In this document: one piece after another, positions 1 through 9,621 of the stretch
Layout of the letters: each line of letters starts with the position of its first letter
Position numbering within the stretch: position 1 is the first letter of the stretch
Source of the DNA: Knoellia flava TL1
Lineage (GTDB): Bacteria; Actinomycetota; Actinomycetes; Actinomycetales; Dermatophilaceae
Assembly: GCF_000768675.1 (NCBI RefSeq)
Contig: NZ_AVPI01000067.1
Span: 62,001 to 126,000 of the forward strand
Direction: 5' to 3'
DNA length: 64,000 nucleotides
Notes under the pieces: model-generated
Told to the model about the DNA's origin: nothing
Database searches by the model: none
Seen by the model: only the letters and a program-made list of their open reading frames with translations
Program-made: the position numbers and the translations under genes

Positions 1-767
1 ACGGCATCGTCGTCAACGGCACGACGGGGGAGTCGGCCACCCTCACCGACGACGAGAGCATCGCCGCGGTGCGGCTGGCCAAGGAGGCCGCGGGCGACCG
101 CGCCGCGATCACCGCCGGTGTCGGGTCCAACGACACCGCCCACTCCATCCTCATGGCCGAGCGCGCCGCCGAGGCCGGCGCCGACGCCCTGCTCCTCGTC
201 TCGCCCTACTACAACAAGCCCACCCAGGCCGGGCTCCTCGCGCACTGCCGTGCGGTGGCGGACTCCACCGAGCTGCCGATCATGCTCTACGACATCCCGG
301 GGCGGACGGGGACGCCGTTCGACACCGCGACCCTCGTCGAGCTCGCGAGCCACCCGCGCATCGCCGCCGTCAAGGACGCCAAGGCCGACCTGTGGGCGTC
401 GACCCACGTCATGGCCGCGACGGACCTGCTGTGGTTCAGCGGCGACGACGTCCTCACCCTCGCCCACCTCGCCCAGGGCGCGGTGGGCTGCGTCTCCGTC
501 GTCGGCCACGTGGCCGGCAAGGAGTACGCCGCGATGGTCGCCGCCGTGGACGCGGGCGACCTCGCTGGGGCGCGTGAGATCCACGAGCGTCTCATCCCGG
601 TCGTCGACGCCATCATGACGACGTCGCAGGGCGCGATCATGGCCAAGGCCGCGCTCGTCGAGCTCGGGGTGATCGAGTCGGCGTTCGTCCGGCTCCCGCT
701 CGTGGAGTCACCACCGGAGCACCTCGACATCCTCCGCAAGGGCCTGGCCGGGTCGGGTCTCGCGTGA
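1..767 (+). CDS. dapA: 4-hydroxy-tetrahydrodipicolinate synthase, 5'-truncated
   Basis: This enzyme condenses pyruvate with aspartate semialdehyde, the first committed step towards diaminopimelate and lysine, in the cytoplasm. The gene runs off the left edge; codons are in phase from base 3. The N-terminal GTTGES pyruvate-binding motif is read at bases 18-35. The catalytic tyrosine lies in YDIPGRTG (codon 288-290) and the Schiff-base lysine in AAVKDA (codon 372-374). About 255 residues are visible, so roughly 40-50 N-terminal residues are missing. The stop overlaps the GTG start of the RNase J gene by 4 bases, so the two are probably translationally coupled. The dapA-rnj pairing is common in Actinobacteria. 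Confidence 0.96.
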   Translation, partial: GIVVNGTTGESATLTDDESIAAVRLAKEAAGDRAAITAGVGSNDTAHSILMAERAAEAGADALLLVSPYYNKPTQAGLLAHCRAVADSTELPIMLYDIPGRTGTPFDTATLVELASHPRIAAVKDAKADLWASTHVMAATDLLWFSGDDVLTLAHLAQGAVGCVSVVGHVAGKEYAAMVAAVDAGDLAGAREIHERLIPVVDAIMTTSQGAIMAKAALVELGVIESAFVRLPLVESPPEHLDILRKGLAGSGLA

Positions 768-2449
768 GCCATCCGCACCCCGAGCTGTCGCTGCCCGGTC
801 CGCTCAAGGAGGGCGGCGTCCGCGTCGTCGCACTCGGCGGGCTCGGTGAGGTCGGCCGCAACATGGCGGTCATCGAGCACAAGGGCCAGCTGCTCGTCAT
901 CGACTGCGGCGTGCTCTTCCCCGACGACCACCACCCGGGCATCGACCTCATCCTCCCCGACTTCAGCTACATCAAGGACCGGCTCGACGACGTCCAGGCG
1001 ATCGTCCTCACCCACGGGCACGAGGACCACATCGGCGCGGTGCCGTTCCTCCTTCGCCTCAAGCCGGACATCCCGCTCATCGGCTCCCAGCTGACGCTGG
1101 CCCTCATCGAGGCCAAGCTCAAGGAGCACCGGATCAAGCCGTACACGCTCTCCGTCAAGGAGGGCGACCGCGAGAACCTCGGCGTCTTCGACTGCGAGTT
1201 CGTCGCCGTCAACCACTCGATCCCGGACGCGCTCGCGGTCTTCGTGCGCACCTCCGGCGGCACCCTGCTCCACACCGGCGACTTCAAGATGGACCAGCTG
1301 CCGCTCGACGGCAGGCTCACCGACCTGCGCGCCTTCGCCCGTCTCGGCGAGGAGGGGGTCGACCTCTTCCTCACCGACTCCACCAACGCCGAGGTCCCGG
1401 GCTTCACGACGCCGGAGAAGGACATCGCGCCGGCGATCGACCGGGTCTTCCGGCACGCGCAGCGCCGGATCATCGTCGCCTGCTTCTCCTCGCACGTGCA
1501 CCGTGTCCAGCAGGTGCTCAACGCCGCCGAGAAGTCGGGGCGGAAGGTCGCCATGGTCGGCCGGTCGATGGTCCGCAACATGGGGATCGCCGCCGAGCTC
1601 GGCTACCTCCACGTGCCCGACAACATCCTCGTCGACTTCAAGAAGCTCGGCGACCTGCCCGACGACAAGGTGACGCTCATCTGCACCGGGTCGCAGGGCG
1701 AGCCGATGGCCGCGCTCTCGCGCATGGCCAACCGCGACCACCAGATCGAGGTGGGGGAGGGCGACACCGTCCTCCTCGCGTCCTCGCTCATCCCCGGCAA
1801 CGAGAACGCCGTCTACCGCGTCATCAACGGGCTCATGCGCCTCGGTGCCGACGTCGTCCACAAGGGCAACGCCCGGGTGCACGTCTCCGGCCACGCCAGC
1901 GCCGGCGAGCTCCTCTACTGCTACAACATCGTCAAGCCGCGCAACGTCATGCCCGTGCACGGCGAGTGGCGGCACCTGCGGGCCAACGCCGACCTCGCGC
2001 TCGCGACCGGCGTCCACCCCAAGGGCGTCGTCGTCGTCGAGGACGGTGTCGTCGTCGACCTCGTGAACGGCAAGGTCAAGGTCGCCGGAGCGGTCGAGTG
2101 CGGCTACGTCTACGTCGACGGCTCGTCCGTGGGCGAGGCCGACGAGACGCTGCTCAAGGACCGCCGGATCCTGCGCGACGAGGGGTTCGTGTCGGTCATC
2201 GTCGTCATGGACGCGTCGACCGGCAAGATCGTCGCCGGGCCGGAGATCACGGCACGTGGGTTCGTCGAGGACGACGTCGTGTTCGACGACGTCATGCCAC
2301 AGCTCACCAAGGCTCTCGACGACGCGACCGCCCAAGGAGTGAGCGACACCTACCAGCTCGAGCAGGTCATGCGGCGGACCGTCGGCGGCTGGGTGGGTCG
2401 CAAGATCCGCCGCCGCCCGATGATCATCCCCGTCGTCATCGAGGCGTAG
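764..2449 (+). CDS. rnj: Ribonuclease J
   Basis: This is a metallo-beta-lactamase/beta-CASP ribonuclease of 561 residues with endo- and 5'-3' exonuclease activity in mRNA decay and rRNA maturation. The metal-binding HxHxDH motif is at residues 84-89 (HGHEDH). The partner motif SGHASAGEL and the beta-CASP block lie further downstream, and the length is normal for the family. It starts at a GTG that overlaps the dapA stop. It is followed by a 46-bp-offset duplication of its own last 31 bases (2429-2459 and 2475-2505), then a palindromic repeat before ftsK. Confidence 0.96.
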   Translation: MSHPHPELSLPGPLKEGGVRVVALGGLGEVGRNMAVIEHKGQLLVIDCGVLFPDDHHPGIDLILPDFSYIKDRLDDVQAIVLTHGHEDHIGAVPFLLRLKPDIPLIGSQLTLALIEAKLKEHRIKPYTLSVKEGDRENLGVFDCEFVAVNHSIPDALAVFVRTSGGTLLHTGDFKMDQLPLDGRLTDLRAFARLGEEGVDLFLTDSTNAEVPGFTTPEKDIAPAIDRVFRHAQRRIIVACFSSHVHRVQQVLNAAEKSGRKVAMVGRSMVRNMGIAAELGYLHVPDNILVDFKKLGDLPDDKVTLICTGSQGEPMAALSRMANRDHQIEVGEGDTVLLASSLIPGNENAVYRVINGLMRLGADVVHKGNARVHVSGHASAGELLYCYNIVKPRNVMPVHGEWRHLRANADLALATGVHPKGVVVVEDGVVVDLVNGKVKVAGAVECGYVYVDGSSVGEADETLLKDRRILRDEGFVSVIVVMDASTGKIVAGPEITARGFVEDDVVFDDVMPQLTKALDDATAQGVSDTYQLEQVMRRTVGGWVGRKIRRRPMIIPVVIEA

Positions 2450-2505
2450 CCGCCTCGCCGGCTCCGTGGGCCCGCCCGTCGTCATCGAGGCGTAGCCGCC
2501 TCGCC
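2429..2505. repeat. Tandem duplication of the rnj 3' end
   Basis: A 31-base segment covering the last codons and stop of the RNase J gene plus downstream bases (2429-2459) recurs identically at 2475-2505, 46 bases on. The second copy lies outside the gene and carries its own in-frame TAG. It looks like a small local duplication, possibly slippage. Confidence 0.85.
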
Positions 2506-2517
2506 TCGCCGGGACCC

Positions 2518-2601
2518 TTTTCCGGGGACGGCGGGAAACCTGCCCCGAGCAAGGGAACTGTTCCCTTGCTCGGGACACGTTTTCCGGGGACGGCGGGAAA
2601 C
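2518..2601. repeat. REP-like palindrome flanked by 22-bp direct repeats
   Basis: A perfect inverted repeat, CCCGAGCAAGGGAAC (2544-2558) and its complement (2560-2574), has a 1-base centre. It is flanked by two identical 22-base direct repeats at 2518-2539 and 2580-2601 (core CCGGGGACGGCGGGAAAC). The core GAGCAAGGGAACTGTTC recurs near 29126-29142, so this belongs to a family. It may also terminate rnj transcription; there is no T-tract. Confidence 0.8.
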
Positions 2602-2667
2602 GGCTCCAACCGTGGTGGTGCGCGTGTGCTGCGTGTGAACGGTGTGACAGTGGCCTAGGGTGCGAGC

Positions 2668-5406
2668 ATGGCCTCCCGTTCGACCACTCCTGCGCGCTCC
2701 CGCACGGCGTCGTCGCGCCCCGCGAACCGCCGTGCACCCGCGCGCACGACGAGCCGCAAGAAGGTTCCGGCCAAGGGCAGCTCGACGCCGATGCCCGTCG
2801 CCGCCGTCCGCGGCGCGTGGATGGGGCTCGCGCACGTCACCGGGGGCACGGTCCGCAAGGTCTCGCACGTCGGTCAGGACCTCGAGCCGGAGCACCGCCG
2901 CGACGGCGCCGGGCTCGCCCTCATCGCGCTCGCCGTCGTCGTCGCCGCCCGCGAGTGGTGGGGCCTCGCCGGCATCGTCGGCGAGGTGACGCACGCCGTC
3001 GTCGCCGGCACCCTCGGCCGGGTCGGCTACGCCCTCCCCATCGTCCTCCTGCTCTTCGGGCTCCACCTCTGGCGCACCCCGCGTGAGCACCCCGCGACCA
3101 ACCGCATGGCCATCGGCACGGCCCTCCTCGCCTTCGCCGCGTGCGGAGTCGTCCACGTCTCGGCCGGCATCCCCGAACCTCCCGCGGGTGCCGACGGCAT
3201 GCGCGCGGCCGGCGGCATCATCGGCTTCCTCGCGTCGAGCCCGCTCGAGGCCGCCGTCTCGATCTACGGCACCATCCCGCTCCTCATCCTCATCGGCATC
3301 TTCGGGCTGCTCGTCCTCACCGCCACACCCGTGCACGAGATCCCGGACCGGCTGGAGCTGCTGCGGGCCACGCTGTTGGGGCGGCCGGCATACGCCGACG
3401 AGGACGTGACCGAGGAGGTGCCGGTCAAGAAGCCGCGCCGCACCCGCTCCAAGGGTGACGAGCCCATGGTCGGGGACGAGGCCTACGAGCAGGCCGCGAT
3501 CGTCGACTACGAGGACAAGGACAAGCCGCGGCGCGGCAGGCGCGCGACTGCGCTGCCCGCCGAGACCGACGAGGGCGGCCCGCGGCCGGGCGAGAAGCGC
3601 CCGACGGCGCCCGGCGTCCTCGCGCCCGCAGCCAAGGCGCCCGTGGAGCAGGTGAAGCTCGAGGCTCCGCCGACGACCCCGTTGCCGCAGCGCGTCGAGC
3701 AGCTCTCCCTCGCCGGCGACATCACCTACACGCTGCCCGACAACGCCGCGCTCAAGCAGGGCGCGCCGCACAAGGAGCGCTCCGAAGCCAACGACCGCGT
3801 CGTCGAGTCACTCACCACGGTCCTCGACGAGTTCGGCATCGACGCCCAGGTCACCGGCTTCACGCGCGGCCCGACGGTCACCCGCTACGTCGTCGAGCTC
3901 GGTCCCGGCGTCAAGGTCGAGCGCGTCACCGCGCTCAGCAAGAACATCGCGTATGCCGTCGCCTCGGCCGACGTGCGCATCCTCAGCCCGATCCCGGGCA
4001 AGTCCGCCATCGGCATCGAGATCCCGAACCCGGACAAGGAGATGGTCTGCCTCGGTGACGTCCTGCGCAGCCGGGTCGCGCGCGACAACCACCACCCGAT
4101 GGTCATGGGCGTCGGCAAGGACGTCGAGGGCGGCTACGTCATTGCCAACCTTGCCAAGATGCCGCACCTCCTCGTCGCCGGCGCCACCGGCTCGGGCAAG
4201 TCGTCCTTCGTCAACTCGATGATCACCTCGGTGCTCATGCGGTCGACGCCCGACGAGGTGCGCATGGTGCTCGTCGACCCCAAGCGCGTCGAGCTCACGG
4301 CATACGAGGGGATCCCGCACCTCATCACGCCGATCATCACCAACCCCAAGAAGGCCGCCGAGGCACTCCAGTGGGTCGTGCGCGAGATGGACGCGCGCTA
4401 CGACGACCTCGCCAACTACGGCTACAAGCACGTCGACGACTTCAACAAGGCGGTGAAGTCGGGCAAGGTTCAGCCGCTGCCCGGCTCCGAGCGGGTCATC
4501 CAGCCCTACCCCTACCTGCTCGTCGTCGTCGACGAGCTCGCGGACCTCATGATGGTCGCCCCGCGCGACGTCGAGGAGTCGATCGTCCGCATCACCCAGC
4601 TCGCGCGCGCCGCCGGCATCCACCTCGTCCTCGCGACGCAGCGCCCGTCGGTCGATGTCGTCACCGGCCTCATCAAGGCCAACGTGCCGAGCCGCATGGC
4701 GTTCGCGACGTCGTCGCTCGCCGACAGTCGTGTCGTGCTCGACCAGCCGGGCGCCGAGAAGCTGCTCGGCCAGGGTGACGGGCTCTTCCTCCCGATGGGC
4801 GCGAGCAAGCCGATGCGCGTCCAGGGCGCGTGGGTCACCGAGTCCGAGATCCAGGAGATCGTCGGGCACGTCACCGGGCAGCTCAAGCCGACCTACCGCG
4901 AGGACGTCACCGTCGCCGCGGCCAAGAAGCAGATCGACGACGACATCGGCGACGACCTCGACCTACTGCTGCAGGCGACCGAGCTCGTCGTGACGACGCA
5001 GTTCGGCTCCACCTCGATGCTCCAGCGCAAGCTCCGCGTCGGGTTCGCCAAGGCCGGTCGTCTCATGGACCTGCTCGAGTCGCGTGGCGTCGTCGGACCC
5101 TCCGAGGGCTCCAAGGCCCGCGACGTGCTCGTGCGCCCCGACGACCTGCCGACGACGCTCGCGCTCATGCGGGGCGAGGACGTGCCGCAGACGGACGAGG
5201 CCTTCGACAACGAGGCCGAGGACGCAGGTGCCGGCTACCACCAGGGCGACGACGCGGGACAGTCGGCGGCTGCGCCGCAGCCGCCCACCGACCGCTACGG
5301 CACGGACGCCGTCGGGGCCGACCTCGACCGGAGACCGCAGGTCGAGTCGTGGGACGACGACGAGGACGACAGCGAGGACGCCTGGGAGCTCACCGGTCGT
5401 CGGTGA
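2668..5406 (+). CDS. ftsK: FtsK/SpoIIIE-family DNA translocase
   Basis: This septum-located ATP-driven DNA pump of 912 residues clears chromosome termini during division. A basic N-terminus (about 1-50) precedes several membrane segments (about residues 85-220) and an acidic/charged linker (about 230-350). The motor follows, with Walker A GATGSGKS at 505-512 and Walker B ending in D622-E623. A winged-helix gamma-like region lies near residues 770-830, and the C-terminal tail is acidic. The ATG was chosen because a TAGGGT -10 box (2656-2661) lies 6 bases before it, which suggests a leaderless message. Confidence 0.96.
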   Translation: MASRSTTPARSRTASSRPANRRAPARTTSRKKVPAKGSSTPMPVAAVRGAWMGLAHVTGGTVRKVSHVGQDLEPEHRRDGAGLALIALAVVVAAREWWGLAGIVGEVTHAVVAGTLGRVGYALPIVLLLFGLHLWRTPREHPATNRMAIGTALLAFAACGVVHVSAGIPEPPAGADGMRAAGGIIGFLASSPLEAAVSIYGTIPLLILIGIFGLLVLTATPVHEIPDRLELLRATLLGRPAYADEDVTEEVPVKKPRRTRSKGDEPMVGDEAYEQAAIVDYEDKDKPRRGRRATALPAETDEGGPRPGEKRPTAPGVLAPAAKAPVEQVKLEAPPTTPLPQRVEQLSLAGDITYTLPDNAALKQGAPHKERSEANDRVVESLTTVLDEFGIDAQVTGFTRGPTVTRYVVELGPGVKVERVTALSKNIAYAVASADVRILSPIPGKSAIGIEIPNPDKEMVCLGDVLRSRVARDNHHPMVMGVGKDVEGGYVIANLAKMPHLLVAGATGSGKSSFVNSMITSVLMRSTPDEVRMVLVDPKRVELTAYEGIPHLITPIITNPKKAAEALQWVVREMDARYDDLANYGYKHVDDFNKAVKSGKVQPLPGSERVIQPYPYLLVVVDELADLMMVAPRDVEESIVRITQLARAAGIHLVLATQRPSVDVVTGLIKANVPSRMAFATSSLADSRVVLDQPGAEKLLGQGDGLFLPMGASKPMRVQGAWVTESEIQEIVGHVTGQLKPTYREDVTVAAAKKQIDDDIGDDLDLLLQATELVVTTQFGSTSMLQRKLRVGFAKAGRLMDLLESRGVVGPSEGSKARDVLVRPDDLPTTLALMRGEDVPQTDEAFDNEAEDAGAGYHQGDDAGQSAAAPQPPTDRYGTDAVGADLDRRPQVESWDDDEDDSEDAWELTGRR

Positions 5407-5424
5407 GCCTCACCAGCGGTCGGC

Positions 5425-6480
5425 TCACACCTCGGTCGGTGCGGAGGCGTCTGCCAGCTCGGCCTCGATGTCGTCCAGCAGCCCCATCACGGCGTCGTGC
5501 CCGTTGACGGGTCCGGCGGCGAGGAGGCCGTCAGCCCCGCAGAGCACCGCTGCCGGTGACTGCACGAGCCCGAGCCCGAACCAGGCGAGCGCCGCGTGGT
5601 CGAGGAGCGGCGCCTCCACGGGGTCGACGAGTCGCGAGGCGTCGTAGGGGACCGAGAAGACCACGCGGATGTCGATGGCGGGGAGCCGTGCCCTCCAGGC
5701 GGCGACGTTGGACGCGACCACCTGGGTGGAGACGCAGTAGCAGTTGACGAAGACCAGCAGCTGCGCGCGTTCCGACGCCAGCTCGGCCAGGGTCGCCGGC
5801 CCGGAGGTCGGGTCGTGGAGGACGAGCGTCGGGATGGGCACCCTCTCGTAGTCGAGGTCGTCACCGAGATCGCTCCCGCCCGTGGCGGCAGGCCTGCGTT
5901 CCGTCGGCGATGACCGCCATCCCTCGACGGAGGGGGTGGAGCGTTCTGCAGGCGTCGGCTGGCGCCGCGCGACGACGAGCCACGTGAGCAGGCACGCGCA
6001 GGCCGCCAGCGTGAGCCACAGGAGGTCGCCGGCGTCGCCTGCGTCCCACAGCGACCAGACGGTGCGACCGGACGCGGCCAAGGCCACGGTGGCCACAGCC
6101 GCAGCGACGAGCAGCGTGTTGCGTGCCAGGGTGCGTCCCGAGATGCTCTGGTCGCCGGCCTGCCCGAAGCACCCGCACTGCGGCCGCGGAGTGAGTGTGA
6201 GGCCCCGGGCGATGAGCGCCCAGTAGGCGAGCATGAGCCCGAGCGTCGCGACGGATGCGGCGGTGAAGAGCCACCGACCCGGTGCGAGGAGGAAGAGCGC
6301 GAGGACGAGCTCGATGCCGGGGATCGCCCGCGCGAGGGCCAAGGGGAGCACCCACTCGGGCAGCTGGAGGTTGCGGATGATGGAGCGCAGGGTCTCGCCC
6401 CGACCGAGCTTCGTGGTGGCACTGAACCCGAGCACGGCGACGAGGGCGAGTGGCGCGAGAACCCACGCTGGGTGGTGCAT
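5425..6480 (-). CDS. MauE/DoxX-like membrane protein fused to a thioredoxin-like domain
   Basis: The protein has 351 residues. The N-terminal half has about four membrane helices with the TTKLGRGE and CGCFG motifs typical of the MauE (methylamine utilisation) family. After another membrane segment and a linker, residues from about 205 on form a thioredoxin-like domain (VPIPTLVLHD, ELASERAQLLVFVNCYC). The active-site position reads NCYC, a CxC, instead of the usual CxxC. The family is linked to disulfide or redox delivery at the membrane; the substrate cannot be read. A TAGGAT -10 box (6487-6492, minus strand) sits 6 bases before the ATG. It is divergent from the next gene, with only 53 bp between them. 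Confidence 0.8.
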   Translation of the reverse strand: MHHPAWVLAPLALVAVLGFSATTKLGRGETLRSIIRNLQLPEWVLPLALARAIPGIELVLALFLLAPGRWLFTAASVATLGLMLAYWALIARGLTLTPRPQCGCFGQAGDQSISGRTLARNTLLVAAAVATVALAASGRTVWSLWDAGDAGDLLWLTLAACACLLTWLVVARRQPTPAERSTPSVEGWRSSPTERRPAATGGSDLGDDLDYERVPIPTLVLHDPTSGPATLAELASERAQLLVFVNCYCVSTQVVASNVAAWRARLPAIDIRVVFSVPYDASRLVDPVEAPLLDHAALAWFGLGLVQSPAAVLCGADGLLAAGPVNGHDAVMGLLDDIEAELADASAPTEV

Positions 6481-6533
6481 GTCGTCATCCTAGGTCGGCG
6501 TCGCCCCACCGTCCGGCGCTTAGAGTGACGCCC

Positions 6534-7241
6534 ATGGAGACGAGTGTCTGGGACGACCTGCGGGAGCCGCCGACCCGTGCGCAGCGCTGGCGGGCGGTGC
6601 TCCGCAAGCAGCCGTCGGCCTTCCTCCTCGGGGTGCAGCTCGTCGTCATCGTCCTGCTGCCGTGGCTCCAGGACCTCGAGTACGGCCGGGTCGCGCTCAC
6701 GGTCCTCAGCCTGTGCGCGCTCACGGTCGCCGTCTTCACCGTCCGGAGCACCCCCGCCCTCACGTGGCTGTCGGTGGGGCTGGGCCTGCCCGCCGGCGTC
6801 CTCGAGGTCTGGTCCTCGATCTCGACCGACAACACCCTCGTCGTCGCCCTCGCGCACACCGCCCTGTCGCTCTTCTACTTCTACACGGCATACGGGCTCG
6901 TCTCCTACATGTTCGAAGACGCCTGGGTGACCAAGGACGAGCTCTTCGCGGTGGGCGCAGCCTTCACGGTGCTCCTCTTCGCGTTCACCTACCTCTTCCT
7001 CGGTGTGCAGGAGCTCTGGCCGGGCTCCTTCGTCGGGCACACGGACGGCGCACAGAGGTCCTTCCTCGAGCTGCTCTACCTCTCCGGCGCCAACCTCACG
7101 AGCGTGGGCCTCTCCGACGTCCTGCCCGTCGGCCCGCAGGCGCGCGCCGTCGCGATCATCGAGCAGCTCGCCGGCGTCATGTACGTCGCGATGGTCATCT
7201 CGCGCCTCGTCGCGCTCACGGTGATGCGCAACCAGCGCTGA
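6534..7241 (+). CDS. Membrane protein with potassium-channel-like pore-loop region
   Basis: The protein has 235 residues and about six hydrophobic segments. The C-terminal third (SFLELLYLSGANLTSVGLSDVLP region, then a final helix) resembles the pore helix, filter and inner helix of two-TM ion channels. The filter reads TSVGLSD rather than canonical TVGYGD, so potassium selectivity is uncertain. The start is set by a TAGAGT -10 box (6521-6526) 7 bases before the ATG. No regulatory domain is attached. Assignment rests on the pore-loop resemblance alone. Confidence 0.6.
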   Translation: METSVWDDLREPPTRAQRWRAVLRKQPSAFLLGVQLVVIVLLPWLQDLEYGRVALTVLSLCALTVAVFTVRSTPALTWLSVGLGLPAGVLEVWSSISTDNTLVVALAHTALSLFYFYTAYGLVSYMFEDAWVTKDELFAVGAAFTVLLFAFTYLFLGVQELWPGSFVGHTDGAQRSFLELLYLSGANLTSVGLSDVLPVGPQARAVAIIEQLAGVMYVAMVISRLVALTVMRNQR

Positions 7242-7259
7242 CCCGCCACGCGACGTCGC

Positions 7260-8450
7260 TCAGGCAGCCGACTCCCCGTCGAGGTCCTCGATGCGGGAGA
7301 TGCTCGGCTCGCGGTCCGAAAGGTCGCGGGCGGTCGCCTCGATGCCCTCGAGCACGCGCATGGCGTTGCCCCACGTGAGCCGGCCGAGGTCGTCGTCGGA
7401 CCAGCCGCGCTCGGCCAGTGCCTCGAGCAGCCGCGGGTAGGTCGAGACGTCCTCGAGCCCGCGCGGGAGGCGGCCGACGCCGTCGTAGTCGCCGCCGAGC
7501 CCGATGTGCTCGACGCCGGCGACCTCACGGACGTGCTCGACGTGGGCGACGACGTCGTCGATGGTCGCCTCCGGCGGCGGGTGCGCCTCGCGGTGGCGCT
7601 CGAGGAAGGCGCTGTATGCCGTGTGGTCGGCCCAGTGGACGTCCTCGGCAGCGGCCGCGTCGGCAGCCTCGAGGTCCCACTCGCGCACGGTGGGGGAGAT
7701 GAACTTCGGGACGAAGGTGACCATGCAGAGGCCGCCGTTGTCGGCGAGCGTGGCGAGGACGTCGTCGGGCACGTTGCGCGGGTGGTCGCAGACGGCGCGG
7801 GCCGACGAGTGCGAGAACATCACCGGCGCCTGCGTCGTGGCGAGGGCGTGCCGCATCGTGTCGGCGGACACGTGCGAGAGGTCGACGGCCATGCCGAGCC
7901 GGTTCATCTCGCGCACGACCTCGTGGCCGAACGGCGAGAGGCCGCCGAGCACCGTCTGGTCGGTCGCCGAGTCGGCCCACGGCACGTTGTCGTTGTGGGT
8001 GAGCGTCATGTACCTCACGCCGAGCGCGTGGAGCATCCGCAGCGCGCCGAGCGAGCTGTCGATGCTGTGGCCGCCCTCGGCCCCCATGAGCGAGGCGATG
8101 CGGCCCGACTCCCGGGCCGCGCGCACCTCGGCCGCGCTCACCGCGAGAGCCAGCTCACCGGCATACCGGGTCGTGAGGGTGCGGACGAAGTCGACCTGCT
8201 CGAGGGTCGCGGTGACGGCCCGCTCGCCGGCCCACTTGGCGTCGACGTAGACCGACCAGAACTGCGCGCCCATGCCGCCGCGGCGCATGCGCGGGAGGTC
8301 GGTGTGCGTGCTGGTGGTGCCGGTCTCGAGTTCGAGCTGGTCGAGGTCGTAGCCGACCTGCTCGCGAGCGGCCCAGGGGAGGTCGTTGTGACCGTCCCAG
8401 ACGGGGTGGCTCGCGAGCAGGTCGGCGATGCGCTGCGCGGTCGAGGTCAT
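7260..8450 (-). CDS. Membrane dipeptidase (peptidase family M19)
   Basis: This renal-dipeptidase-type metal hydrolase of 396 residues cleaves dipeptides, including those with D-residues. The zinc ligands HxD appear in DGHNDLPW (H21, D23), a bridging glutamate in GAEGGHS, and later motifs in VDLSHVS and FSHSSARAV. No signal peptide is visible, so despite the family name it is probably cytoplasmic. A TAGGTT -10 box (8457-8462, minus strand) lies 6 bases before the ATG, suggesting leaderless expression. It is convergent with the pore-loop protein. Confidence 0.9.
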   Translation of the reverse strand: MTSTAQRIADLLASHPVWDGHNDLPWAAREQVGYDLDQLELETGTTSTHTDLPRMRRGGMGAQFWSVYVDAKWAGERAVTATLEQVDFVRTLTTRYAGELALAVSAAEVRAARESGRIASLMGAEGGHSIDSSLGALRMLHALGVRYMTLTHNDNVPWADSATDQTVLGGLSPFGHEVVREMNRLGMAVDLSHVSADTMRHALATTQAPVMFSHSSARAVCDHPRNVPDDVLATLADNGGLCMVTFVPKFISPTVREWDLEAADAAAAEDVHWADHTAYSAFLERHREAHPPPEATIDDVVAHVEHVREVAGVEHIGLGGDYDGVGRLPRGLEDVSTYPRLLEALAERGWSDDDLGRLTWGNAMRVLEGIEATARDLSDREPSISRIEDLDGESAA

Positions 8451-8466
8451 CGCCCCAACCTAGACG

Positions 8467-9417
8467 TCAGCGACCCGAGCGCTCCTTGGCGGCCTTCGCA
8501 GCCGACCGCGCGCTGTCGAGCGCAGCGCGGGAACGGGCACCCTTCGTCGCCTGGCCGCCGAGGCCCCAGTCGGTGCGGTAGCCCGAGATCCGGTAGCTCA
8601 CGGTGCCACCGGCCGTTCCGCCGGAGATGACGAGGTTGTCCCCGTCGACCCGGACCCAGAGGTTGGGCATGGGGCCGGAGTTGGGGGAGACGACGGGCGC
8701 GGCGTTGCTGAACTCGAGGTCCTCCAGCCCGGGACCGACCAGCGCGACCGTGGCGGAGCCCGAGCCGTTGAGGGTGACGGTCTGCTGAACGTTGACCTCG
8801 GGGCCGGTGATCGACGTGGTGCCGTAGTAGAGGTTGCCGCTGAGGGAGATGACGAGCTCGTGGCCCTCGACGTAGAACTCGTCGCCGATCATGATCGCCG
8901 CGGGCACACCGAGGTTGCTGATGCCCACGACCGCAGGCGCCTCGCCGCCCTCGGCGTAGAGGCCGCCGCCCTCACCGTTCGCGCCGACGGAGGAGAGGTT
9001 GACGGCCTCGACGGCGAACCGGTCCATGTTCTTGGTGTTGGCCAGGACGCCCGAGTTGTTGACGCCCACCGCGCCCATCGCGGCACCGGTCCCGGCGACG
9101 GTGGAGGTGTTGGCGGTCGAGAGGCCGAACTTGTTCGCGGCAGAGGTGCCACCGGCGAAGCCGTTGCCGTTGGAGGCGAAGAAGTAGCCGGCAGCGCCCG
9201 CCCCGGTGTTCTTGACGGTGAAGGCGATCCCGGCGGTGGGGGCGATGATCGAGGTATCGGTGGCGCCGGGGTAGTTGACGCGACCCTGCAGGACGGCCTG
9301 GCCGGCGGCGGCCTCGGCGGAGGAGGCGGCGGCGACGGCTGCGGTGGCAGCGGCGCCGATCGCACCCACGCGGATCGCGGCACGGCGGTCGAAGGCAGGG
9401 TTGGTCTTGTCGGACAT
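8467..9417 (-). CDS. Secreted protein with Tat-like signal, unknown function
   Basis: The protein has 316 residues. The N-terminus has paired arginines (FDRRAAIRVG) followed by an alanine-rich hydrophobic stretch to about residue 36, resembling a Tat-type signal peptide. The body is rich in G, A, S, T and N with recurring short units (NTGAGAAGYF, NNSGVLAN, NGEGGGLYAEGGEAPAVVG), like the beta-rich repeats of actinobacterial surface proteins. The C-terminus is lysine/arginine-rich. The ATG at 9417 follows an AGGGG ribosome-binding site; longer upstream starts lack a signal peptide. No enzymatic motif was recognised. Confidence 0.75.
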   Translation of the reverse strand: MSDKTNPAFDRRAAIRVGAIGAAATAAVAAASSAEAAAGQAVLQGRVNYPGATDTSIIAPTAGIAFTVKNTGAGAAGYFFASNGNGFAGGTSAANKFGLSTANTSTVAGTGAAMGAVGVNNSGVLANTKNMDRFAVEAVNLSSVGANGEGGGLYAEGGEAPAVVGISNLGVPAAIMIGDEFYVEGHELVISLSGNLYYGTTSITGPEVNVQQTVTLNGSGSATVALVGPGLEDLEFSNAAPVVSPNSGPMPNLWVRVDGDNLVISGGTAGGTVSYRISGYRTDWGLGGQATKGARSRAALDSARSAAKAAKERSGR

Positions 9418-9621
9418 GGTGGTGGGTTCCCCTCGGAGTATTAGGTGGTGTGACGAAGAGTCGCGCCGAAGTATCCACGGTGAGGGACCGGATGCACAGG
9501 GCTTCGGCGGAATCCACCCGTCGGCGCGTCGCGGCACGTGCTCGGGCGCCGGTGCGACGAGCCGCAGCGAGCGGTCCGGCACCCGCGCGGAGGTCCGTCC
9601 GCGCCCAACTAGAGTGTCGGC

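Noticed and set aside
287-2737. 816-codon open frame on the minus strand across dapA and rnj
   Set aside because: It is antisense to two well-conserved genes, has low-complexity D/R/V-rich composition and no family resemblance; it is an artefact of high G+C.
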